A stretch of DNA of 64,000 nt from Nocardia carnea NBRC 14403. Lineage in GTDB: Bacteria > Actinomycetota > Actinomycetes > Mycobacteriales > Mycobacteriaceae. Positions 32,506 to 40,255 of the stretch are shown in pieces. Numbering within the stretch: position 1 is the first letter of the stretch; every line of letters starts with the position of its first letter. The stretch lies in NCBI RefSeq assembly GCF_000308515.1, contig NZ_BAFV01000053.1, positions 152,162 through 216,161 on the forward strand, given 5' to 3'. Below the pieces are notes generated by a model, which saw only the letters and a program-made list of their open reading frames with translations, was not told the DNA's origin and ran no database searches. The position numbers were made by a program, and so were the translations under genes.

Positions 32506-33881
32506 CTGCGGCCGCGGTACTGGCCGACTGGATTCACGAGACGGAGCCGTGTGACCTGCCGCGGGACGTGGAGCACGCCGTCGGCCGGCATCTGCTCGAC
32601 GGTGCCGGCGTCACCGTCGCGGCAGCCCGCCTCGCCGCCGGTACCCCGGGGTGGACCGTCGCGCACAGTCTCGGTGGGCCACCGCAAGCGCGTGCGCTGA
32701 CCGGTGACGAGGCGCTGTCGGCACCGGCAGCGGCAATGGCCACCGCGATGCTCGAGCACGCGCTCGACTTCGACGACACTCATGCCGGTGGCCTGGTCCA
32801 TCCGACGGTGACCGTGCTACCGACCGCGTTCGCCGTGGGTCAGGAGCAGTCGGCGACGGGCGAGCAAGTCATGGCCGCAGCGGCTCTCGGACTGGAGACG
32901 GTCTGCCGGCTCGGCGCTGTCAGCCCGCACGGCTTCCACGCCCGCGGCCTGCACGCCACCGGTGTGGCCGGGCCGTTTGCCGCGGCGGTGACCGCGGGAC
33001 GGCTGATGGGCCTGCCCGCCGCCCGCCTCGTCGACGCCCTGGGGATCGCCGGCTCCTCGGCCGGCGGATTGCTGGAGTTCCTGGATTCCGCCGCCGACAC
33101 CAAATCCCTGCATCCCGGTTCCGCGGCTTTCGCCGGGGTGGTGGCGGCACGACTTGCCGCCGCCGGCGCCTCCGGACCGCCCTCGGTTCTCGAGGGTAAA
33201 CGCGGTGTGTACGCGACACTTTCGGAACGAGCGGCCGATCTCGGTGTGCTGACCGACGATCTCGGGGTCCGCTGGGAAGTGACACGCATCGGTATCAAGC
33301 CCTACCCGAGCTGCCAGCTCATGCACGTGACCCTCGATGCCGTATCGGCCGCAGTCGCCGAAATAGCGGTCGATCCGGCCGATATCGTGGATATCGAGGT
33401 GCACGTCCACCCCGATTCCAGCCCGTTCGTCTGCGGTGACCACACCGGCACGGCTCCCCCGCGCAGTACCTACGACGCCAAGTTCGACCTGCCGTGGAGC
33501 GTCGCCGCGCTGCTGCACGACGGGTCGATCACGATCGACACCTACACCCCGCAGTCGATCACTCGCCCCGCGGTGGCAGCGACGGCGAAATCGGTCCGGG
33601 TGGTCCCTGCACCGGCCGAAGGGCCCGCCGCCGCGGCGCCCAGCCGGGCCGTCGTCACGCTGCGCGATGGGCGGACCGCGACGGGAGAAGTCCCGGGCAG
33701 CAAGGGAACACCCGAGGTTCCCATGTCCGATGCCGAAGTACTGGCGAAGTTCACCGGCAACTGCGCCGGGCACCCGCGGGCCGGCGAACTCGCCGACCGA
33801 ATCCTGAACTTGTCCGCGGAGGCCGACCTGACCGTCGTGCACGACCTCGCCCATCTCATCGCCACCGAGCGGCACGACTGA
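32502..33881 (+). CDS. MmgE/PrpD family protein
   Basis: 459 aa from the ATG at 32502, overlapping the CoA-transferase stop (ATGA); a much longer in-frame extension from 31734 is only the shadow of that gene. Family motifs: LDFDDTHAGGLVHPTVTVLPTAFAVGQ, GFHARGLHATGVAGPFAAAVTAGRLMGL, KSLHPGSAAFAGVVAARLA, KPYPSCQLMHVTLDAV. Known members are 2-methylcitrate dehydratase (PrpD) and cis-aconitate decarboxylase (Irg1/CadA), so it could hydrate/dehydrate a methyl-branched tricarboxylate or make itaconate. In this operon a dehydratase or isomerase acting on a C5 acid is the likely role. Confidence 0.85.
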   Translation: MTAAAVLADWIHETEPCDLPRDVEHAVGRHLLDGAGVTVAAARLAAGTPGWTVAHSLGGPPQARALTGDEALSAPAAAMATAMLEHALDFDDTHAGGLVHPTVTVLPTAFAVGQEQSATGEQVMAAAALGLETVCRLGAVSPHGFHARGLHATGVAGPFAAAVTAGRLMGLPAARLVDALGIAGSSAGGLLEFLDSAADTKSLHPGSAAFAGVVAARLAAAGASGPPSVLEGKRGVYATLSERAADLGVLTDDLGVRWEVTRIGIKPYPSCQLMHVTLDAVSAAVAEIAVDPADIVDIEVHVHPDSSPFVCGDHTGTAPPRSTYDAKFDLPWSVAALLHDGSITIDTYTPQSITRPAVAATAKSVRVVPAPAEGPAAAAPSRAVVTLRDGRTATGEVPGSKGTPEVPMSDAEVLAKFTGNCAGHPRAGELADRILNLSAEADLTVVHDLAHLIATERHD

Positions 33882-33901
33882 AGAAAGCTGAGGAAACCAG
33901 C

Positions 33902-35065
33902 ATGGATTTCACCTTCAACGAACAGCAGCGCGATTTCCGTTCGGCCTTGCGGGCCTTCGTCGAGAAGGAGATCGTGCCCGTCGCGAGCGAATACGAGCGT
34001 TCGGGCCGATACCCGACCGAAATCGTCGAGCATATGAAGAAAATGGGACTCTTCGGCATCACCACGCCCGAGGAGTACGGCGGCCTCGACCTCGACAAGG
34101 TGTCGTTCACCCTGGTCTACGAGGAATTGGCCCGGGGCTGGATGGGAATCGCCGGCATCCTCGGTAGCCACAACCTCTCCTGCTGGATGATCGCCCGTCA
34201 CGGCACCACGGAACAGAAACAGGAACTCCTGCCGAAACTGGCCGCCGGGACCTACCGGACCGGCGTCGGCCTGACCGAACCGGGCGCGGGTACCGACCTC
34301 CAGGGCATCCGCACGACAGCCCGCAGAGACGGGGACCACTACGTGGTCAACGGTACGAAGACGTGGATCACCAACGCCCGCTACGCGAACGTCCTTCCCG
34401 TTCTGGTGAAAACGGATACCACCGCGACCCCGGCCCACAAGGGTATGAGCATTCTGCTGATCGACACCGCCACCGAAGGCTTCGAGGTGCAGCGTGATCT
34501 CGGAAAGCTCGGGTACAAGGGCACCGAATCGTGCGAGATAGTCATGACCGATGTGCGGGTGCCGGCGAGCGCGCTGCTCGGGGGAACCGAGGGCCGTGGC
34601 CTGCAACAGGCTCTGTCCGGGCTGGAGATCGGCCGCCTCAATATCGCCGGGCGCAGCGTGGGAATCGCACAGGCCGCCTACGACGCCGCCCTCGTCTACG
34701 CACGCGAACGCGAGGCATTCGGGCAGCCTATCGCGGAGTTCCAGGCGATCCAGCTGAAGATCGCCGATATCGCCACCCAGTTGCAGGCCGCGCGGCTGAT
34801 GACCTATTGGGCCGCGTCTCGCGCCGACGGCGGCAACCGCGTCGATATGGAAGCCGGGATGGCCAAGACCTTCGCCTCCGAAACAGCGATCACCGCGAGC
34901 CTGGAATCCATGCGCATCCACGGCGGATACGGATACTCCACGGAGTTCGTCGTGGAGCGGCTCTACCGGGATGCACCGCTCATGGCGATCGGCGAGGGTA
35001 CCAACGACATCATGCGTACCGTGATCGCGAAGGCACTCGTCTCGGGTCAGGGAGTCATCGGATGA
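33902..35065 (+). CDS. Acyl-CoA dehydrogenase (methylsuccinyl-CoA dehydrogenase candidate)
   Basis: 387 aa. Complete ACAD: FNEQQRDFRSALRAFVEKEIVP, TGVGLTEPGAGTDLQGIRTTA, GTKTWITNARYAN, YAREREAFGQPIAEFQAIQLKIADIATQ (split) and the catalytic-base region LMAIGEGTNDIMR with Glu present. FAD-dependent alpha,beta-oxidation of a short acyl-CoA. Its neighbours (MaoC hydratase, CoA-transferase, CitE lyase) resemble the methylsuccinyl-CoA to mesaconyl-CoA step of the ethylmalonyl-CoA pathway; other short branched substrates are possible. GAGGAAACC lies upstream of the ATG. Confidence 0.9.
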   Translation: MDFTFNEQQRDFRSALRAFVEKEIVPVASEYERSGRYPTEIVEHMKKMGLFGITTPEEYGGLDLDKVSFTLVYEELARGWMGIAGILGSHNLSCWMIARHGTTEQKQELLPKLAAGTYRTGVGLTEPGAGTDLQGIRTTARRDGDHYVVNGTKTWITNARYANVLPVLVKTDTTATPAHKGMSILLIDTATEGFEVQRDLGKLGYKGTESCEIVMTDVRVPASALLGGTEGRGLQQALSGLEIGRLNIAGRSVGIAQAAYDAALVYAREREAFGQPIAEFQAIQLKIADIATQLQAARLMTYWAASRADGGNRVDMEAGMAKTFASETAITASLESMRIHGGYGYSTEFVVERLYRDAPLMAIGEGTNDIMRTVIAKALVSGQGVIG

Positions 35066-35886
35066 CGGCGACCACGTACCTGTACGTGCCGGGCGACGTC
35101 CCGCAGCGATTCGGCAAAGCGCTGCGCTCGGGGACGGACGCGGTCGTGCTCGACCTCGAAGACGCAGTGGTCCCCGCACAGAAAGACGAGGCACGCGCCG
35201 CAGTCGCCGAATGGGTCGCGGGCTGCGATCCGGACGGAGTCGAAATCTGGGTCCGGGTGAACCCGGGCGAATTGCAGGACAGCGATATCCGCGCGGTGGC
35301 CGGACCGAACCTCACCGGCATCTGGCTGCCGAAGGTGGAATCGGCCCGCGAACTCGACGCTGCGGACCGCATTCTCACCGAATGCGGGGCCGATAATGCG
35401 CGGCTCTCCGCGCTCATCGAAACGGCAACCGGGCTCTTGGCAGCACCGGGTATCGCGCGCTCGCCCCGCCTCCGGTTCCTGCAAATCGGTGAGGTCGACC
35501 TCGCCGCGGATCTGGGGATCGACGTGGATGACTCCGCCGAACAGTTGCTGTTCGCACGTAGCCGCGTGGTCACGGCGAGCGCGGCTGCCGGGATCGAACC
35601 GCCCGTTGCGGCGGTATCGGTGAACTTCACCGATCTTCCCGCGTTCGAGGCCGATACCCGGCGGCTCCGCCGCCTGGGTTTCACCGGGCGCGCGTGTATC
35701 CATCCGAAACAGCTCGAACCGGTGCGCGCCGTGTTCACCCCGACGGCGGAGGAGATCGGCCGTGCGGAGGATGTGCTGAGCCGGCTCGCCTCCGCCCCTT
35801 CGGGTGTCGGGGTGGACGCGCACGGGCATCTCATCGATGAAGCGGTCGCGCGATCGGCGCGGCGAGTACTCGCTCGCGCACGCTGA
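35062..35886 (+). CDS. CitE-like lyase (citramalyl-CoA or beta-methylmalyl-CoA type)
   Basis: 274 aa; ATG overlaps the ACAD stop (ATGA). HpcH/HpaI aldolase barrel of the CitE branch: YLYVPGDVPQRFGKALRSGTDAVVLDLEDAV (split; Arg and first acidic cluster), WVRVNPGE, IWLPKVESA, ALIETATGLL, LQIGEVDLAADLGID (Mg2+-binding Glu/Asp) and GFTGRACIHPKQL, the last being the substrate-loop HPKQ of CitE-like lyases. It would cleave citramalyl-CoA to acetyl-CoA and pyruvate, or beta-methylmalyl-CoA to propionyl-CoA and glyoxylate. Last gene of the operon; a long hairpin follows. Confidence 0.9.
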   Translation: MTATTYLYVPGDVPQRFGKALRSGTDAVVLDLEDAVVPAQKDEARAAVAEWVAGCDPDGVEIWVRVNPGELQDSDIRAVAGPNLTGIWLPKVESARELDAADRILTECGADNARLSALIETATGLLAAPGIARSPRLRFLQIGEVDLAADLGIDVDDSAEQLLFARSRVVTASAAAGIEPPVAAVSVNFTDLPAFEADTRRLRRLGFTGRACIHPKQLEPVRAVFTPTAEEIGRAEDVLSRLASAPSGVGVDAHGHLIDEAVARSARRVLARAR

Positions 35887-35943
35887 GCAGTCGACCGAGC
35901 CCCGGGAGGCACTCACCGATTCGGACGGTCGCCGGAAACGCGC

Positions 35944-35978
35944 CGTGCCCGCCCTCGCATATCGCGACGGCGGGCACG
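35944..35978 (+). terminator. Long hairpin between convergent operon end and exporter
   Basis: CGTGCCCGCC (35944-35953) pairs with GGCGGGCACG (35969-35978); inside, TCGC pairs with GCGA across a C/C mismatch and a 5-nt loop. It lies 58 bp past the lyase stop and 16 bp before the convergent MFS gene, so it can terminate both. Confidence 0.75.
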
Positions 35979-35993
35979 TCCGTACCGCGGGTA

Positions 35994-37490
35994 TCAGTGC
36001 GCGAGCACCGGTTCTCCCTCGGCCGGAGCGGGCAAGGTGGATGGCAGCAGCGCCGCCAGCACGATCGCGCCGATCACGAAAACGCCTGCAGCCCAAGCAA
36101 AGCTGGTGGTGTAGCTTTCGATCGCCGACTGGGCGACAGTGATCTGGCTCGGCGTCCGCCCGGCGAGGTAGTCACCGGCCGCCGAGGCCGCGATGGTGCT
36201 CAGCAGCGCGGTCCCGATCGACCCGCCGACCTGCTGACTGGTGTTGATCATCGCGGAGGCGACACCGGCATCGTCGTGCCGGACCCCGGCGGTGGCGCTC
36301 TGGAACGCCGTCGACATCGCGGCGCCGAGACCGAGGCCGAGCAGGACCAGGCTGGGCAGGATATGGGTGGCGTAACCGGTATCGAGACCGATCTGCGTCA
36401 GCCACGCCATTCCGAGCGCGGCGATCGCGAACCCTCCGCTGACCGCCACCTTCGGCCCGATCCTCGGCAGCAGCAGCGACGGTGTCGTGGTGGACGAGGC
36501 GATCATTCCGGCGACCATCGGCAGGAATGCCACACCGGTCATGATCGGTGAATAGCCCAGCGTGAGCTGCATGTAGTAGGTCAGGAACAGGAAGATCGCG
36601 AACATGCCGATCCCCATGACGAATACCGCGAGGTATGCGCCGCCGCGGGTGCGGTCGAGCACGATACGCAGCGGTAGCAGGGGATGCGCGACCCGCGTTT
36701 CGAGCCAGACGAACAGCGCGAGCAGGGCCGCGCCGCCGACGAGGAAGGCGAGCGTCACCGAATCGGTCCAGCCTTCGCTCTCGGCGTGGGAGAAACCGTA
36801 GACGATCGCGAACAGGGCGGCGGTGACGACGACCGTGCCGGGGATATCGAGCTTGGGCCGGACGCCGGCGGCGTGCCGGGCCAGCAGCAGTACCGCGCCG
36901 ACCAGTGCGACCGCGGCGAAGATCAGGTTCACGAACATCACCCACCGCCACGACGCCCATTCGGTGAGCGCACCGCCGAGCAGCAGTCCGATGGCTCCGC
37001 CGGTACCGGCGACGGCGCCGAAGATACCGAAGGCCTTCGCCCGTTCGGACGGTTCGGTGAAGGTGACGGTGAGCAGTGAGAGTGCCGCCGGTGCGAGCAG
37101 CGCGCCGAAAACGCCCTGGCCGACGCGGGCCGCGACCAGCATCTCGAAGTTTGCGGCCGCACCGCCGACAGCGGAGGCCACCGAGAATCCGATCAGGCCG
37201 ACGATGAAGGTGTTGCGGCGCCCGAACAGATCGCTGAGCCGGCCGCCGAGTAATAGGAGGCTGCCGAAGGCCAGGGCATAGCCGGTGATCACCCATTGCC
37301 GGCTCGCATCGTCGAATCCGAGGTCGCGCTGGGCCTCGGGCAGCGCGATATTCACCACGGTCGCGTCGAGCACGACCATGAGCTGGGCGACGCCGAGTAC
37401 GGCGAGAACCCACCATCGCAGCGCGTGCGAGCCGCGTCTGCCGGACGGTTTTTCCTGCGCGGATGGCCCGCGATCGAACGTGGTAGTCAT
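35994..37490 (-). CDS. MFS exporter, DHA2 (EmrB/QacA) family
   Basis: 498 aa with about 14 hydrophobic segments. Motifs: VVLDATVVNIALP in TM1 (DHA2 hallmark), GRLSDLFGRR (motif A), GQGVFGALLAPAALSLLTVTF, GAVAGTGGAIGLLLGGALTEWASWRWVMFVNLIFA (motif C and the WRW end of TM5; split). Proton-driven efflux of lipophilic cations, antibiotics or dyes. Controlled by the divergent TetR gene through a mirrored operator pair. Confidence 0.9.
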   Translation of the reverse strand: MTTTFDRGPSAQEKPSGRRGSHALRWWVLAVLGVAQLMVVLDATVVNIALPEAQRDLGFDDASRQWVITGYALAFGSLLLLGGRLSDLFGRRNTFIVGLIGFSVASAVGGAAANFEMLVAARVGQGVFGALLAPAALSLLTVTFTEPSERAKAFGIFGAVAGTGGAIGLLLGGALTEWASWRWVMFVNLIFAAVALVGAVLLLARHAAGVRPKLDIPGTVVVTAALFAIVYGFSHAESEGWTDSVTLAFLVGGAALLALFVWLETRVAHPLLPLRIVLDRTRGGAYLAVFVMGIGMFAIFLFLTYYMQLTLGYSPIMTGVAFLPMVAGMIASSTTTPSLLLPRIGPKVAVSGGFAIAALGMAWLTQIGLDTGYATHILPSLVLLGLGLGAAMSTAFQSATAGVRHDDAGVASAMINTSQQVGGSIGTALLSTIAASAAGDYLAGRTPSQITVAQSAIESYTTSFAWAAGVFVIGAIVLAALLPSTLPAPAEGEPVLAH

Positions 37491-37511
37491 CTCGCCCCTA
37501 GAAAAGAGTGG

Positions 37512-37579
37512 TTAAATGGAGGTTGCGTCTCCGCTTACCTGAACGCTAACACAATAACGGAGATCACGCCTCCACTTAA
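37512..37579. promoter_or_regulatory. Mirrored operator pair between exporter and TetR
   Basis: Site 1 (37512-37537, plus strand) and site 2 (37555-37579, read on the minus strand) share TTAArTGGAGG-N5-TCTCCG-TTA, with only the centre and one gap differing. Each is itself a GGAG-N7-CTCC dyad. The pair is symmetric about the middle of the 113-bp divergent gap, one facing each gene, a typical layout for a TetR repressor that controls itself and its exporter. Confidence 0.7.
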
Positions 37580-37603
37580 TCCCGTCGTTGATAGACTGCG
37601 GCT

Positions 37604-38284
37604 GTGAAACCCGCCACGACCTTGCGCACCCGGCGCCTGCGCGCCGATGCCGTCCGCAATCAGCAACGCATCGTCGAGGCCGCCCGCGAACTGTTCGCCG
37701 AACGCGGCCTCGAGATCACCCTCGACGATGTGGCCGAACGCGCGGGCGTGGGAGTGGGCACGGTCTACCGCCGGTTCACCAACAAAACAGAACTCATCTC
37801 CGAGGTCTTCGAACGTCACCTCGGCGAATTCGCCGACGCCGCCGAGGCGAGCGTGCACCACCCCGATCCGTGGCTCGGCCTCGTACAGTTCGTCGAATAC
37901 GCGTGCCGCCACCTCGCGATCAACCGCGGGTTCAGCGAAGTGATCCTCGAACTCGATCTCGATACCGAACGCTTCCACCGCATCCGCGACCGGATCAAAC
38001 CGGCGGTCGCCGCCATCGTCGAACGGGCACGGGCAGCGGGCGTACTGCAACCCGATATCGAACCGTCGGATCTCTTCGCGATGATTCATATGGTCGACGG
38101 GCTCGCCGAGTTCGCCAAACCGATCAATCCCGAAATCTGGCGGCGCTATATGGCCATCACGCTCAACGGGATTCGCTCCGACAACATCGCACGCCAGGAC
38201 CTACCCGTACGCGCCCTCACCGACGACGAAGTCGACCAGGCCAAAACCGCGCGCACGGCCCCCTGCGCCGGCCGTCGCCGCTGA
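37604..38284 (+). CDS. TetR family regulator of the exporter
   Basis: 226 aa from a GTG start. Helix-turn-helix in residues 17-62: RNQQRIVEAARELFAERGLEI, TLDDVAERAGVGVGTVYRRFTNKTELISEVF, an excellent TetR match. The C-terminal domain is the usual ligand-binding bundle (VQFVEYACRHLAINRGFSEVIL). It is divergent from the DHA2 exporter. Likely a drug-responsive local repressor. Confidence 0.9.
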   Translation: MKPATTLRTRRLRADAVRNQQRIVEAARELFAERGLEITLDDVAERAGVGVGTVYRRFTNKTELISEVFERHLGEFADAAEASVHHPDPWLGLVQFVEYACRHLAINRGFSEVILELDLDTERFHRIRDRIKPAVAAIVERARAAGVLQPDIEPSDLFAMIHMVDGLAEFAKPINPEIWRRYMAITLNGIRSDNIARQDLPVRALTDDEVDQAKTARTAPCAGRRR

Positions 38285-38441
38285 TCGACCCTTTTCGCCG
38301 GAGCCGAAGGGCATATCGCCGAGGGCTTACGACTCGGAACACTTCCGCCCCCGAAGGGCACGCGGCACGTGCCGTCCACCCAGCCGGGGCAGTTTCGCAA
38401 GCTCGCCGAAAGCCCACAGCCGAACACCGGGCCGGTGACAA

Positions 38442-38765
38442 CTACTCGGCATCGAGATCGCCGAGCAATTCGACTGCAGCGCGCGCGTATTCGCCGATCC
38501 ACCGGTCGTATATGCGTTTGATCGGCATCGGCGCGAGAGAGAGGTGCCGTTCCCGGCCCACTTTGCGGCCGGTCACCAGCCCGGCCCGCTCCAGCACCCG
38601 CAGATGTTGCAGCACCGTCGTCCGGTCCAGATCGGGAAAGAATTCACACAGCCCGCCCGTGGTGCGCGGCGCTTCCTTGAGCGCATCGAGCATGGCCCGC
38701 CGGGTCGCCGATCCCAGTGCTTTGAACACCAGATCATCGGGGTCCTTGTCATCAACCGCAGACAT
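38442..38765 (-). CDS. ArsR-family winged-helix regulator
   Basis: 107 aa. Winged helix: VFKALGSATRRAMLDALKEAPRTTGGLCEFFPDLDRTTVLQHLRVLERAGLVTGRKVGRERHLSL (split; recognition helix TTVLQHLRVLERAGL, wing KVGRERHLSL). The C-terminus LAPMPIKRIYDRWIGEY matches the SdpR-like branch that pairs with AHSA1-type SRPBCC genes. No metal-binding Cys pair, so it does not look like an arsenic sensor. It has no Shine-Dalgarno site and shares a 26-bp palindrome with the divergent gene. Confidence 0.9.
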   Translation of the reverse strand: MSAVDDKDPDDLVFKALGSATRRAMLDALKEAPRTTGGLCEFFPDLDRTTVLQHLRVLERAGLVTGRKVGRERHLSLAPMPIKRIYDRWIGEYARAAVELLGDLDAE

Positions 38766-38786
38766 GTTGTAAATTTATCACATGTC
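38761..38786. promoter_or_regulatory. 26-bp palindrome spanning both divergent start codons
   Basis: GACATGT ... ACATGTC arms (7 bp each, perfect) around a central TAAATTTA, with only two mismatched pairs in the whole 26 bp. Both ATG codons (38765 leftward, 38782 rightward) are inside the arms. A bound ArsR-type dimer would cover both translation starts. Confidence 0.7.
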
Positions 38787-39249
38787 TGAGCTGAAAGAAC
38801 TCTCCTTCACCGTTTCCGGCCGCGTGGCCAAGCCCTGCGCCGAGGTCTACGAGGCAGTCGCCGACCCCGAACAGCTGTCGAAGTACTTCACCACCGGAGG
38901 AGCCCGCGGCCGGCTCACCCCGGGAACGGAGGTGACCTGGGATTTCCACGACTTCCCCGGCGCATTTCCGGTGCGGGTACTGAAGGCCGACGCGCCACGC
39001 ACCATCGTCGTCCAGTGGGACGGCGAGGCCACCACCGACGAAGCCGGTGCCACCACCACGACCTTCGAATTCGAGCCGATCGACAACGACACCCGCACCC
39101 TAGTGACCATCACTGAATCGTCCTGGCGCCCGACCGAAGCCGGCGCGAAGAACGCCTTCGGCAACTGCGAGGGCTGGACCGGCATGCTGGCCGCACTCAA
39201 GGTCTGGGTCGAGCACGGCATCAACCTGCGCGAGGGCTTCTACAAATAG
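38782..39249 (+). CDS. AHSA1-like SRPBCC domain protein
   Basis: 155 aa. AHSA1/START-like fold: FTVSGRVAKPCAEVYEAVADPEQLSKYFTTGGARGRLTPG, VTWDFHDFPGAFPVRVLKADAPRTIVVQWDG, TTFEFEPIDNDTRTLVTITESSW and WTGMLAALKVWVEHGINL. Such proteins are commonly encoded beside an ArsR/SdpR regulator and probably bind a hydrophobic ligand or assist protein folding. The mRNA appears leaderless because no ribosome site precedes the ATG. Confidence 0.85.
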   Translation: MSELKELSFTVSGRVAKPCAEVYEAVADPEQLSKYFTTGGARGRLTPGTEVTWDFHDFPGAFPVRVLKADAPRTIVVQWDGEATTDEAGATTTTFEFEPIDNDTRTLVTITESSWRPTEAGAKNAFGNCEGWTGMLAALKVWVEHGINLREGFYK

Positions 39250-39277
39250 CCCCCGCACAAAGACCGGCAAAGGCACC

Positions 39278-40255
39278 TCATCGGACCGCCACCGGGTTGA
39301 CGGGCGAGCCGACCGCGCCGGTGATCTTGATGGGGGCGGCGGTGAGGAAGAAATCGTAGATCCCGTCCTCGGCGCACGCTTCGGCCAGCGCGTCGAGGTC
39401 CCACATTTCGCCGATGAAAAGGCCGATCTGCGGAATCGCGACCTGGTGCAGCGGCTGGAAGGCTACCTCGAATTCGTTCGGCCGCACCTCGAAACCCCAA
39501 GTATCCGTGGCGATTGCGGCGATCTCGGTAGCGTGTAACCAGTCCGCGGTGGTGAAGGACAGGCCGGGAGCCGGCCCGCCCGCGTATTCGCCCCACCCTT
39601 CGCGGCGGGCCCGGGTCAGCCTGCCGGTGCGCACGACGACGATATCGCCGCGGCGGATCTCCGCGGTCGCCCCCTGGGCGGCGACGGTCTGCTCGAGGTG
39701 ATCGCGGGTGATCGCGAAACCGTCGGGAAGTTCCCCGTTTTCGCCGATCGCCCGGCCTACGTCGAGCAGGACGCCGCGGCCGCAGATCACATCGGCAACG
39801 GTTTCGATACCGGTGACCTGGTCGCCGAGACTGGTGACAACCTGTTCCGCGGGTCGGCCGTTCCACGCGCGGCCGTGGTCGAAGATATGGCCGAGCCCGT
39901 CCCACTGCGTGGAGCACTGCAAGGGCATCGCGATCACATCGTCGGCGCCGCCGAGACCGTGCGGGAAGCCCTGGATTCCGGCGACGGCGTCGGTTCCGGT
40001 GTCGAGCATGGTGTGCACGGGGTTGGTGCGTCGGCGCCAGCCTTTCTGCGGACCGTCCATATCGAAGGACTGGGACAGCGAGAAGGAGCGGCCGGTGCGG
40101 ATCGCGGCGGCCGCGGCGCGGCGGGTGTCGTCGTCGAGGAAATTCATGGTGCCCAGGACGTCGTCCGGGCCCCAGCGTCCCCAATTGGAAACCCGGGCGG
40201 CCGCGGCGGCGATGGCGCCCTCGGGGTCGGCGGGGTCCAGTTCTCCGGCGGTCAT
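39278..40255 (-). CDS. Cyclase family protein (kynurenine-formamidase-like fold)
   Basis: 325 aa from the ATG at 40255, overlapping the hydrolase stop (ATGA). Long-form cyclase/KynB-like family (PF04199): NWGRWGPDDVLGTMNFLDDDTRRAAAAAIRTGRSFSL, MPLQCSTQWDGLGHIFDHGRAWNG (metal-binding TQWDxLxH; the first His of the classic HxGTHxD is replaced by Cys/Ser region), GRGVLLDV, RRGDIVVVRTGR. Likely a metal-dependent hydrolase or lactonase in ring-fission product breakdown. Last gene of the LysR-controlled operon. Confidence 0.8.
   Translation of the reverse strand: MTAGELDPADPEGAIAAAAARVSNWGRWGPDDVLGTMNFLDDDTRRAAAAAIRTGRSFSLSQSFDMDGPQKGWRRRTNPVHTMLDTGTDAVAGIQGFPHGLGGADDVIAMPLQCSTQWDGLGHIFDHGRAWNGRPAEQVVTSLGDQVTGIETVADVICGRGVLLDVGRAIGENGELPDGFAITRDHLEQTVAAQGATAEIRRGDIVVVRTGRLTRARREGWGEYAGGPAPGLSFTTADWLHATEIAAIATDTWGFEVRPNEFEVAFQPLHQVAIPQIGLFIGEMWDLDALAEACAEDGIYDFFLTAAPIKITGAVGSPVNPVAVR

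Noticed and set aside
31734..33881. 715-codon frame covering the MmgE/PrpD gene and half of the CoA-transferase
   Set aside because: The first 256 codons are out-of-frame CoA-transferase DNA (Arg/Pro-rich). The true start is the ATG at 32502, overlapping the preceding stop.
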